From Sulfitobacter undariae (GTDB taxonomy: Bacteria > Pseudomonadota > Alphaproteobacteria > Rhodobacterales > Rhodobacteraceae): a DNA stretch of 64,000 nucleotides. Shown in pieces: positions 1 to 7,604 of the stretch (position 1 is the first letter of the stretch; each line of letters begins with the position of its first letter). A model generated the notes under the pieces. The model saw only the letters and a list, made by a program, of their open reading frames with translations. It searched no databases and was not told the origin of the DNA. A program made the translations under genes and the position numbers. The DNA lies in the NCBI RefSeq assembly GCF_014196805.1, contig NZ_JACIEI010000015.1, positions 1 to 64,000 on the forward strand, written 5' to 3'.

Positions 1-32
1 TGGCGAAATTCGTCCGTCCGTTTCAGTCCCAT
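1..32 (-). CDS. IS3-family transposase OrfA, first 10 codons only
   Basis: Reading leftward from the ATG at 32-30 gives MGLKRTDEFR before the window ends. I recognise this as the start of OrfA of an IS3-family element common in Rhodobacterales; OrfA is the helix-turn-helix protein that precedes the DDE transposase OrfB. A good ribosome-binding site (AAAGGAG on the minus strand, 40-46) sits 7 nt upstream of the ATG. Only about 3% of the element is visible, so whether it is intact cannot be judged here. Confidence 0.7.
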   Translation of the reverse strand, partial: MGLKRTDEFR

Positions 33-65
33 AGTTTATCTCCTTTGTTACAGTAAATGCTATCA
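1..65 (-). mobile_element. 5' end of an IS3-family insertion sequence (runs off the left edge)
   Basis: The OrfA start and its ribosome-binding site are preceded on the minus strand by about 30 bp that would be the IS end. The likely outer boundary is at 65: minus-strand sequence from there starts TGATAGCATTTACTG, fitting the TG...CA termini of IS3 elements. The truncated gene on the right terminates on that same TGA, as expected if the IS supplies its stop codon. The boundary is inferred because the other end and the target duplication are outside the window. Confidence 0.55.
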
Positions 66-593
66 AAGGAGCGGCATCAAACCGCGACAGGTCCAATAGG
101 ATCCGTTGTTGTCGGCAAGATCGACGATCCATTGCGCATCCGTTCCGCCGGAGGGGAACATTCGAAGGCTACTTGAGCCGTCGTTATTTGTTAATATTTG
201 GGCAACGGTTTTGGTTGCAAGTGTCTTAGAGCTGGCGGAGGGGGCCAAAGCGATTGTCCAAAGTATCGGGCTGTGGTCCGGCAGCCCAGGGATCGGCAAA
301 TATGCCCTGCCTTGGGTTAGGTGCGACGAAGCAATCATGATTAATTGCCAAAGGGGCAATGTGTAACTGGTATCAGTATCGTCAAAGAAGCGGAGCAATC
401 GCTCTAAATACGATCCTTTTGGTATCAGCGGGGCGATCGAAAGCGCTTCTGGGCGCTCTTTGAACTTCAACATGGCAATGAGTTCATCGCATTCTTTTTG
501 ATTTAGAGGACGTTTTCTACCGTTTTCGTAAACTTTCATTTCGGAGAAAAGTTGATCGTGGTATTGGTTCGTCTTCTTCTTGGTGTTTGTCAT
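63..593 (-). pseudogene. DUF3987-like primase/helicase protein, N-terminal fragment cut by an IS
   Basis: About 176 residues remain from an ATG at 593; a GTG three codons earlier is also possible. After a Lys/Asn-rich start, residues from about 85 on (PLWQLIMIASSHL, then LWTIALAPSASSKT) resemble the front of DUF3987 proteins. These carry a P-loop ATPase core and are encoded by phages, plasmids and integrative elements next to replication functions. PSASSKT lies where a Walker A motif is expected but is degenerate. The frame ends at the inferred IS3 boundary, far short of the 400-800 residues usual for the family, so the gene is disrupted. The family call rests on a short stretch and could be another element-borne ATPase. 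Confidence 0.5.
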
Positions 594-686
594 ATTCTGC
601 ACTTCTCGTTGGTTTTGTTGTGCAGGCGACTTGGGTACGATTTATTTTGACGAATAATTGGTTTGATTGCTTTTTTGATAGCCTTG

Positions 687-764
687 GCCGACAGCCGACA
701 CTTTAGTCAATACATTGACTTAAAACGAAAATATTGAGATTTGAGAGCCGACAAAGCGCCGACA
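687..764. repeat. Four GCCGACA repeats in an AT-rich non-coding stretch
   Basis: GCCGACA occurs at 687-693, 694-700, 747-753 and 758-764, all in the same orientation, inside the AT-rich gap (603-866) upstream of the truncated primase/helicase-like gene. Between the pairs lies AGTCAATACATTGACT (about 705-720), a 6-bp inverted repeat. Direct repeats in AT-rich DNA next to a replication-type gene resemble iterons or binding sites for a regulator of the integrated element. No other gene is visible in 603-866. Function is inference. Confidence 0.45.
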
Positions 765-1120
765 AAATAAATACTTATGAAGGCCATAAGATTGCCCATC
801 CAAAAATATTGTTCAATTGTGTAACTCTATAAGCATTTCCTGTTCGGGAAAAAGCCTCATAGATGGCATCGTTAGGGCTTTGTTGCACAAATCAGTTGAT
901 GGGATTCACTGTATGAATCCGGTGTGGTAGCTGGAGAGAATGAGCAGCTGGACACCGACGACTTACAAGACCAAGAACTGGTCAGACTACAACTAAGCCC
1001 TGAAGCAGCGCGGTTCGCTATCGATCTGGTTTGACGCGGAAATGGTGTGGGATGCGACACCATCTGGCCAGAGGGGACGTCAGCAGGCCTACAGTGATGC
1101 GGTGATACAAGCCTGCCTGA

Positions 1121-1161
1121 CCACTGCCCGGCAGGGCATTGCAAAGCAATGTCCCGAGAGG
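1121..1161 (+). repeat. Hairpin insertion element, copy 1 (41 bp)
   Basis: The element runs from CCACTGCCCGGCAGGG to TCCCGAGAGG. Its centre forms a hairpin, GGG-c-ATTGC-aaa-GCAAT-gt-CCC. It lies between the codons for conserved CLT and LKVLFG of the transposase and shifts the frame. The reverse complement of 1776-1816 matches it over the full length: CCACTG, GGCAGGG and TCCCGAGAGG are shared, while stem and loop sequences differ but still pair. Confidence 0.8.
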
Positions 1162-1775
1162 GGCTCAAGGTTCTGTTTGGATTGCCCTTGAGGCAGACTA
1201 CGGGGTTTGTCGGAAGTCTGCTGGAATTGGCCGGGCTGAACTGGACAGTGCCAAACTTCAGCACTTTGTGTCGACGGCAGAGAACGTTATCGGTCGCGAT
1301 CCCATTCCGGGGCTCATCGGGGCCCTTGCACCTTCTGATAGATAGCACAGGCATCAAGGCGGAGGGCGAAGGTGAATGGAACGCCCGTAAACATGGCGGC
1401 CCTAAACGTCGCCTTTGGCGCAAAATCCACATCGGGATCGATGAGGAAACACTAGAGGTACGTGCCGTCGAGGTCACGAGTAGCAGCATCGGTGATGCCC
1501 CTATGTTACCTGACTTACTCGATCAGATCCCACCGGACGAAGAGATTGGCAGTGTCACTGGAGATGGGGCCTACGACACCCGCAAATGCCACGATGCGAT
1601 TGCAGCCCGCAATGCCTATGCTGTCATTCCACCGCGCAAGAATGCGAAGTTATGGAAATCTGACACACCCGGAGCCAGGGCACGAAACGAAGCAGTTCGA
1701 TCCTCAAAGTACCTTGGCCGCTCACTGTGGCGGCAAGTCACCGGATACCACCGCCGAAGCCGCGTCGAAACCAAA

Positions 1776-1816
1776 CCTCTCGGGATCATGCTGCGCATAA
1801 CCCTGCCAGTCAGTGG
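1776..1816 (-). repeat. Hairpin insertion element, copy 2 (41 bp, inverted relative to copy 1)
   Basis: Read on the minus strand this runs from CCACTGACTGGCAGGG to TCCCGAGAGG with the central hairpin GGG-tt-ATGC-gca-GCAT-ga-TCCC. It interrupts the transposase between VETK and MHCLKLLG, two blocks that are adjacent in the intact family. The stem differs from that of copy 1 at several paired positions yet remains complementary. Confidence 0.8.
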
Positions 1817-2024
1817 ATGCATTGTCTGAAACTACTGGGGCAATCGCTCATGGCCCGCGACTTCGATCGTCAGGTCGCAGAGATCCAAATCCGGGCCGCG
1901 ATCCTCAACGGCTTCACTGCACTTGGCATTCCGAAGACCGAAACCGCAGGCTAAATCCGTCCGGGGTCAGGGGAAGTCCAACCCCAGCCTGATTTGTGCA
2001 ACAAAGCCCATCGTTAGCATACTA

Positions 2025-2052
2025 TAAAACCCCGAGAGCAATGCCTTCGGGG
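2025..2052 (-). terminator. Intrinsic terminator downstream of the integrase
   Basis: On the minus strand CCCCGA (2052-2047) pairs with TCGGGG (2035-2030) and is followed by TTTTATAG. It lies 37 bp past the integrase C-terminal stop at 2089. It also fills the space between that gene and the target duplication of the IS. Confidence 0.7.
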
Positions 2053-2088
2053 TCTTGTAGTTAGATTGTTTTAGTAGAGGTGGAGGGG

Positions 2089-4332
2089 TTAAGCTAAAGC
2101 TTGAAAATGCTCAAATGCAGCTCGTTTCCTTACGTTGCTCGGCAGGACTAGAGAATGTTCTGCCACAATGGTGTGCAAGCCTTTTGCTGCCTCGCGGAGA
2201 GCATCAGTTGAACAACCGACTTGCCTTTCAAAACTGAAGACCGGTTTTTCGTGATCTGGATCTTGAATTATGATTGTGGCGGCTTCTGAGGTATCGGTCA
2301 GAGTGATATTGACTTGTAACGAACTCATTTGGGCAAGATTGCAGCCCAGGACAGTTGGGAACCCGTATCCAATCCTATTTCCGATTTCCAACTTAAAATC
2401 AGCAAGATCCACTGCTTTTTTGAGGTCTTTGGTTTTGTGCGCCGTGTAGTGGATGTTAAGGATACTTCCGTGACTGTGACCAGCTATTGCCTACCGTTGA
2501 CCATCTTGGACATCAGCCTCGCGTAGCATGCTCGAGAATGTTTTTCGAAGCGCGTAGAAATCTTCATTAAAAGCTCTGAGATCGAGTTTTTCGAGAATGC
2601 GAACAAAATGCTTTCCAAAGGCACTTGATGCAGCATTCACCTCTGACCGACACGCGGCCTCTGGAAATAGCAGCGGTCCGTGCTCGTCCGTGAGGCTTTG
2701 AAACCATTGCATAAAGCCGAGATCTAGCAATATTTGCGGCAGGGGGATCACCCTCTGGCTGTCCTCTGTTTTGATCGATTGCTCGGGCGCTGTTCCTATG
2801 GCTAAACAATAGGTTCCGTTGCGATATCTCACATCTTTGCGTCTAAGTAGTGTGATTTCTTCGATACGCGTGCCCAGTGATAAAACGATGAGGGGAATCC
2901 AGTAGGTCGCGTCGCGGATGATGACACTCCCGGGTTTCCAGCGGCGGTGTTTGGATGCGCATCCTGTGTAAATTGGGGAGGTTAAAAATTTAGCAAGCCG
3001 TTCTTCCGACCATGTCACCCGGATTTTGGGCTTGGTTACTCGGACATAAAGCGCATCATTTGGAATGTTGGCTTTAATCACATTTTCTATAATTTTATAG
3101 GGGAGCGCGACTGGCGGCTCGATGCCCAGATCACCCGCACCTTTGAAAATGCGGTTCAGGCTATCTCTGAGCTTTCTGATGTTGGCTATTGTCACCCGAG
3201 GTGTGAGCTCTTCGGCTAACAAGGATCTTTTTTCAGGGGTGGAAATGTCATTGCGGCCCCTAATCCTTTCTGTGACTGCAAAATCATGTGCGTCGGCTTC
3301 GGAAATCTCAAAGTTCTTGGTGATTACCTTGGCGTGAGAGTTATAGCGGTTCTTGCCGTGTGACTTTCCGTGCTTTCGAGGCAGCCGCGAGAGCCATACA
3401 AAGAACTCTATCTGTCTTTCTTTGTGGATTGAAGCGACTGGGACATCTCCGAAGAATTCTGTCGCGAGCCTGCCAATGCCATTGATGTTCGGCCTCATTG
3501 AAACTGTTGGGTAGTTCTTCAGTGTTTGTTCCCAGGCGTGCGATATCAGGACAGGTGCTTTTACGAATTCTTCAAGGGGTGTGGACCCGTGCTCTTCGAG
3601 CATGCCTTTTGTCGCCTGGTTGATATCGTCGCCGTCCAACACAGCCATCTCGACTTCATTAAGTCGGCGTTTGAGGGAAATGGCCTGACGTCCAAGATCA
3701 CTTGTCGTGGGCTTTGGTAGGACGATTGAGGTGAGCGCACTGGCCTTTGTAAGGGGGGTCTGCACGTTATCCCACTTTCCGCGTCTTGCCTCGCGTCGTA
3801 GGGCCGCGTTCTCTGCTTCCAGAGCTTCAATTCGCGCATCCAGTTCACAGTCTTCCCAATTTGAGAAGTCTTGCTGCTTGGAAAGCAATTGACCCAATTC
3901 GTCTCTCAACATTTCCGTCAGCAGAATTCTTGCTTCGCTTGGGGACAGGGTGTTGTTTGTTATGGCATCCACGATTTTTAGTTCCTCTCTCTCGTAGACC
4001 GTAAGCAGCGCAGCTGCGCGTTTTACGGCGTCGAAAGGGAGGTCGGTGCGTAATGAGAGACGCAAAAAATGGTTGGATCCCTTTTTTGAGATTTTTCTTG
4101 GTAGTCTCTTCAGGAAATAAAAAATTTGGCCCCGCCGTATGAGGAAGGGGGCGGCAGAGTGCTTCGACCAATGCTTGAGGTATCTGTTTGTGACTGTGGG
4201 GTGTATCCCACTGTGTATCTCACCTTGAGGCAGGTGGGATACCGCTTTGGCGTGAAGTGCCGAAAAGCTCTTATTTATTGCTGATTTAGAGGAAGAATGG
4301 CTGGGGTGGTAGGATTCGAACCTACGGTACAC
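2089..4332 (-). pseudogene. Tyrosine site-specific integrase, split by an in-frame TAG
   Basis: The frame runs from 4332 to a TAG at 2493-2491 and then stays open in the same frame to 2089, about 747 codons. Catalytic landmarks: LGTRIEEI (first Arg, about residue 490), FYALRKTF (second Arg, with Tyr where His is common), then, after the stop, GHSHGS and NIHYT holding the second His and the nucleophilic Tyr. The TAG therefore removes the active-site tyrosine. The only ATG (4332) lies inside tRNA-Gln; recognisable integrase sequence starts near residue 60 (FLIRRGQIFYF), and no convincing ATG, GTG or TTG was found between, so the true start is unclear. Position against the tRNA 3' end fits an integrative element; without suppression the protein should be inactive. 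Confidence 0.85.
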
Positions 4333-4372
4333 GCTACCAAAAAGCGTTGCCTTACCGCTTGGCTACACCCCA
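4298..4372 (-). tRNA. tRNA-Gln (anticodon UUG)
   Basis: The minus strand gives a complete cloverleaf: acceptor TGGGGTG pairing with CACCCCA, a D-arm in AGCCAAGCGGTAAGGC, anticodon stem ACGCT/AGCGT around loop TTTTGGT (anticodon TTG), T-arm with GGTTCGAATCC, discriminator G and an encoded CCA (4300-4298). The integrase frame begins inside the 3' half, so the tRNA 3' end is the likely attachment site of the island to the left. The second attachment copy would lie beyond the left edge. Confidence 0.95.
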
Positions 4373-4445
4373 ACTTGGGGGCTTCATAGGCGGGGATTGC
4401 GCGGGGTGCAAGACGTTTTTTGTCAAAATTTTGCATATCCGGCAG

Positions 4446-5771
4446 TTATTCTTGCTCTGCGTTTGTGCGCAGCAAATCTATTTGTTCTCCTGCACGTTCC
4501 TGATCAACAATTCGGCTGAGTTGTTCATCCTCCACGGCATCGACCTCGCGGGCAGGCGGGGCTTGCATATCAGGGCCTTCAGGATCTGATATGGCTGATT
4601 TTGTGGGTTGGAGCTGAGAAGGGTCCAGGCCGCCCTCGTGCAGCAGGCGGTAGGCCGGTGCTTGGGCGCCAATGGCTGCGGTGTCATATGCAGCCTGCAC
4701 CAATCGTATCGCCTCGGAGCGGGCAAGCACGATGCTGGTTTCGTTTTGGTTTATCCACGCGGCCATGCCCATCGTGACCGAGCTGTCATCAACTGATTCT
4801 ATCCATGCGGAAGCATGGGGGTCATCCAGAACAAAGGGCAGGGCCTCTAATGTGGACAGAGCCAGTGCTTGTGCATGGGCCAGATCGGCCTCGGGCGCGA
4901 CTCCCAGCGAAAACGTGAAGCGACGTTCCGCGTTGCGAGAGAAGTTCACGATCCGGCTTTTGAACACGGTTGAATTTGGAATTCGGATTTGATTGCCGTC
5001 AAAGCTGAGCAGGATTGTTGCGCGAGATGTCAGGCGAATAACCTTGCCAGTGTCGCCTTCAATCTCAACCGTGTCATTGGGGCGAAAGGGTTGGCGGATG
5101 GACAGCATGATAGAGGCGATAAAGTTTTCAACCGTATCTTTTACCGCAAAGCCAATGGCGAGGCCGACAATACCCGCCGCGCCAAGGATGCCCGACAAAA
5201 GAGCCGTTGCATTCAGGATGTCCAATGCCGCGACGAGGCCGCCAATCACAAACACCAGCCGCACAATCTGGCGGTAAATGTCGGCGATGAATGCATTCGG
5301 AGCCAGCCGCTCCCAAGGTTGTTTACGCCGCGCGAGGGCAAAGCCCAGTAAAATAATCAGTAAAAATAGGGATAGGGCAATCATCGCCAGCGGTAAAAAC
5401 GCGATCATCTGACGGGCGCGGATCAAGAAACGTTCAACCGCTGGGTTGAGGCGTTGAACAACATCGGTTGTCTCGGTGACTTCATTTTCGATGGCCACCA
5501 CACCTTCCACGCGGCCGACCAATTCGGCAAGCCGTTGGGCTGTAGGCATGTCCAATGTGTTACCGCGCAAGGTCACAATGCCGGAACTGACGGTCACGGT
5601 GATATCGTCAAACCCTTCCAACTCACCCAGAATCCCACGGATTCGGTTGGCCATCGCTGCGTCTTGCGTTGCGCTGTCGTCGATGGTGATGGTGCCAGTG
5701 GGTTGGCTGACGGTCTGCGACTGGGCGCTAAGCGGCAGCAGCAGGCAGATCAATAGGACAGCAATGCGCAT
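4446..5771 (-). CDS. MscS-family mechanosensitive channel with periplasmic BON domain
   Basis: 441 residues. A signal peptide (about 1-19) is followed by a BON domain (about 40-100; DDITVTVSSGIVTLRGN), three hydrophobic segments (about 127-150, 167-185 and 190-215) and an MscS pore/beta domain. The last segment, ALLSGILGAAGIVGLAIGFA, is the glycine/alanine-rich pore helix typical of MscS, followed by the conserved beta-domain stretch RPNDTVEIEG. BON domains bind lipids or envelope polymers, and the fusion with MscS is known in alphaproteobacteria. The expected role is release of solutes on hypo-osmotic shock, in the inner membrane. The acidic, Gln-rich C-tail (about 385-441) is cytoplasmic and poorly conserved. 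It is transcribed toward the tRNA with no obvious operon partner. Confidence 0.9.
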   Translation of the reverse strand: MRIAVLLICLLLPLSAQSQTVSQPTGTITIDDSATQDAAMANRIRGILGELEGFDDITVTVSSGIVTLRGNTLDMPTAQRLAELVGRVEGVVAIENEVTETTDVVQRLNPAVERFLIRARQMIAFLPLAMIALSLFLLIILLGFALARRKQPWERLAPNAFIADIYRQIVRLVFVIGGLVAALDILNATALLSGILGAAGIVGLAIGFAVKDTVENFIASIMLSIRQPFRPNDTVEIEGDTGKVIRLTSRATILLSFDGNQIRIPNSTVFKSRIVNFSRNAERRFTFSLGVAPEADLAHAQALALSTLEALPFVLDDPHASAWIESVDDSSVTMGMAAWINQNETSIVLARSEAIRLVQAAYDTAAIGAQAPAYRLLHEGGLDPSQLQPTKSAISDPEGPDMQAPPAREVDAVEDEQLSRIVDQERAGEQIDLLRTNAEQE

Positions 5772-5803
5772 GAAATCTCACAATGGGAAAAGCTATAAAA
5801 TAA

Positions 5804-5841
5804 CGGGGTGGTCAATGGCACCAAAGTGTAGGACCACCCCG
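5804..5841 (-). terminator. Intrinsic terminator of the upstream oxidoreductase gene
   Basis: CGGGGTGGTC (5804-5813) is the exact complement of GACCACCCCG (5832-5841), a 10-bp stem. On the minus strand it is followed by TTATTTTATAG. It lies 28 bp past the stop at 5869 and upstream of the MscS gene, separating the two units. Confidence 0.85.
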
Positions 5842-5868
5842 CATTTTATGCAAACCCTGTAGGTGTGA

Positions 5869-6858
5869 CTAGCTGCAATCAACAAGGATTGCGCCCGCAC
5901 GCGCACCTTTTAACACGGCATCATGGGCCGCTGCGCAATCGTGCAAGGGAAACACTTTTTCAACGGGGCACGTCAATGCGCCTGCGGCGAGGGCGTCGTG
6001 CAGGCGTGTGATCCGTTCAAGGCGCTTTTCCAGCGGTAGGAGATAAATCAGAATGATGTCGATTGTGGCGGCTTTGAACAGCAAGGGGCCAAAAGGCAAG
6101 GTCGGGGACATTTCGATCTGCGATCCATAGGCTGCTATTGTGCCATTAGGTGCGATTGTTTCTGCGTTCATCACAACATTCGCACCGAACTCGACCTCAA
6201 GGATACGGTCAACGGGTGCGCCAGCGTTGGCTGCCAGAATGTCCTCTGACAGGGTCTCTGAACGGTAGTCGAGGATTGTTTCAGCGCCAGCGGCTTTCAC
6301 GCGGTCTACGTCACGGGCGCTGCATGTCGCGATGACCTTCGCGCCGCCCCAAACGGCCAGCTGCACGGCCAGATAGCCTACGGTGCCGCCTGCACCGGAG
6401 ATGAGCAAAGTTTGGCCCGTCACGTCACCACCGCCAAAGACTGCTTCGGCAGCTGTCAGGCCTGGAATGCCCAGGATTGCGCCTGTCTCAAAGCGGACTG
6501 CGTCGGGCAATGCGACGGCTTGCTCGGCAGGTAGGGTGATATGGGTGGAGGCGGTGCCAAATGCACGTTGCCATTGGCCGTTCCAAATCCAGACGCGGGT
6601 GCCAATGCGCGAGGCGTCTACACCTTGGCCAACAGCTTCGATAACGCCGGCCCCATCGCTGTGCGGGACAACTTGCGGAAATGCGGGTTTGAGAACACCG
6701 GGTCTGCTGCCTGCCCGCGCCTTGATATCCGACGGGTTTACGCCAGAGAACACCATCCGAACCGTGACTTCGCCAGCGGCTGGCGCGGGTGTGTCGATAG
6801 TTTTGAGTTCAAGTACATCGGCGGCGGTGCCGAAACGACTATAGGAAATGGATTGCAT
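5869..6858 (-). CDS. NADPH:quinone reductase-like zinc-free MDR oxidoreductase
   Basis: 329 residues, the usual length for the quinone oxidoreductase branch of medium-chain dehydrogenases. An N-terminal GroES-like fold (about 25-110; SGVNPSDIKARAG, PHSDGAGVIEAVG) precedes a Rossmann domain with the nucleotide-binding motif SGAGGTVGYLAVQLA (about 155-170). The Cys/His zinc ligands of alcohol dehydrogenases are absent, as expected for this branch. It probably reduces quinones or enones with NADPH in the cytoplasm; the substrate cannot be told from sequence. It stands alone, with a strong terminator behind it. Confidence 0.88.
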   Translation of the reverse strand: MQSISYSRFGTAADVLELKTIDTPAPAAGEVTVRMVFSGVNPSDIKARAGSRPGVLKPAFPQVVPHSDGAGVIEAVGQGVDASRIGTRVWIWNGQWQRAFGTASTHITLPAEQAVALPDAVRFETGAILGIPGLTAAEAVFGGGDVTGQTLLISGAGGTVGYLAVQLAVWGGAKVIATCSARDVDRVKAAGAETILDYRSETLSEDILAANAGAPVDRILEVEFGANVVMNAETIAPNGTIAAYGSQIEMSPTLPFGPLLFKAATIDIILIYLLPLEKRLERITRLHDALAAGALTCPVEKVFPLHDCAAAHDAVLKGARAGAILVDCS

Positions 6859-6922
6859 TGGCGGTTGTCCTTTGGATCAAGCATTGAATTTGCACAATGA
6901 TCCGTAAGGTGCCGAGGTTCAA

Positions 6923-7474
6923 TCAGTCAAAAACTTCCTGTGGGCGGACACCCCATAGACGGGCTTTGGGTGCCCAGCCTTTGAACCCACCAGAGCGAAG
7001 ATAACACCATTCAGGGTTACATTCACTGACCCGTGCAACCACGCCCATCTCCAGCGCGGCTGTGACCAGCGAGGAAGGGTCGGGACGCGCATGAAGTGTA
7101 AGCATGTCTTTTTCGACCAGCACGGTACGGGTCCCTGACAAAAGCGAGTAGTGAATCCAGCCGCCCATACCGTCGCGGTCTTCTACGCGGCGCCAGTTGC
7201 CATATTCAGCGGTGATACGTAGCGGCATGTCGCGGCGTTTAAAGACCCAATCAATGCGATGCGTCAGAGATGGCCCGCGCCGCACGTTACCTTCCGACGC
7301 CTTCAGAGAGACGAATCGGGGAATGGGTCTGTTTGTGACCTGACCTGTCTCAACGCTCGCTGTGATGACAACCTCGCTATCAGCTAGAACAGGTGTTCCA
7401 AAGCCGACAGAGAGGATAACGGCAAGCGTGCCGAAGAGGCCCACGCATGTGTTGCGCAATTTTGATCTGTTCAT
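6923..7474 (-). CDS. Secreted SH3-like domain protein
   Basis: 183 residues with a signal peptide (about 1-31, ending GTPVLADS). Two bacterial SH3-like repeats follow: RFVSLKASEGNVRRGPSLTH (about 53-72) with GNWRRVEDRDGMGGWIHYSLL, then DMLTLHARPDPSSLV with EWCYLRSGGFKGWAPK. Proteins of this kind act in the periplasm, often binding cell-wall material, with no catalytic motif; the exact role is unknown. It is transcribed divergently from the hydroxyacid dehydrogenase across a 130-bp shared promoter region. Confidence 0.85.
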   Translation of the reverse strand: MNRSKLRNTCVGLFGTLAVILSVGFGTPVLADSEVVITASVETGQVTNRPIPRFVSLKASEGNVRRGPSLTHRIDWVFKRRDMPLRITAEYGNWRRVEDRDGMGGWIHYSLLSGTRTVLVEKDMLTLHARPDPSSLVTAALEMGVVARVSECNPEWCYLRSGGFKGWAPKARLWGVRPQEVFD

Positions 7475-7604
7475 GATGTGCTGCCTGCACTGAATTTTAT
7501 TTTTGTGGTCTTGCTCTTGGAACGCGCGGGGTTCTTGTGCCTCGTCGCGTACTGGTACACCATGTGCCTAGAAAATGCCAAACGCCAAGACCGGAGATTG
7601 AATT

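Larger units (their letters stand above)
940..1954 (+). pseudogene. IS903-type DDE transposase, inactivated by a stop codon and two hairpin insertions
   Basis: The frame opens at ATG 940 (MSSWTPTTYKTKNWSDYN), hits TAA at 994-996 (codon 19), and continues in frame with typical IS5-family sequence to about 1120. It resumes in a second frame after 1161 (LKVLFGLPLRQTTGFV) and in a third after 1816 (MHCLKLLGQSLMARDF) to the TAA at 1952. DDE landmarks are present: LLIDSTGIK, TGDGAYDT and YHRRSRVETK. Compared with the family sequence I remember, the interruptions at 1121-1161 and 1776-1816 are each 41 bp, so each shifts the frame by two. The protein cannot be made intact; related copies elsewhere could act in trans. 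Confidence 0.9.
876..2008 (+). mobile_element. IS5-family (IS903-type) insertion sequence with perfect ends and 9-bp target duplication
   Basis: The 20-bp inverted repeat GGCTTTGTTGCACAAATCAG at 876-895 is matched exactly by its reverse complement at 1989-2008. The flanks carry an identical 9-bp CATCGTTAG at 867-875 and 2009-2017. GGCTTTGTTG ends and 9-bp duplications are hallmarks of the IS903 group of the IS5 family. The element is 1,133 bp, sitting between the integrase terminator and the repeat region of the island. Ends and target duplication are pristine although the transposase is dead. Confidence 0.92.

Noticed and set aside
603-866. GCCGACA repeats as a CRISPR array
   Set aside because: Units are 7 bp, unevenly spaced and only four; no Cas gene is present.
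2491-2493. Idea that TAG is recoded as an amino acid in this genome
   Set aside because: Intact genes such as ggt (10437-10439) and the FAD-linked dehydrogenase (11842-11844) end in TAG at the expected length, so TAG is a normal stop.
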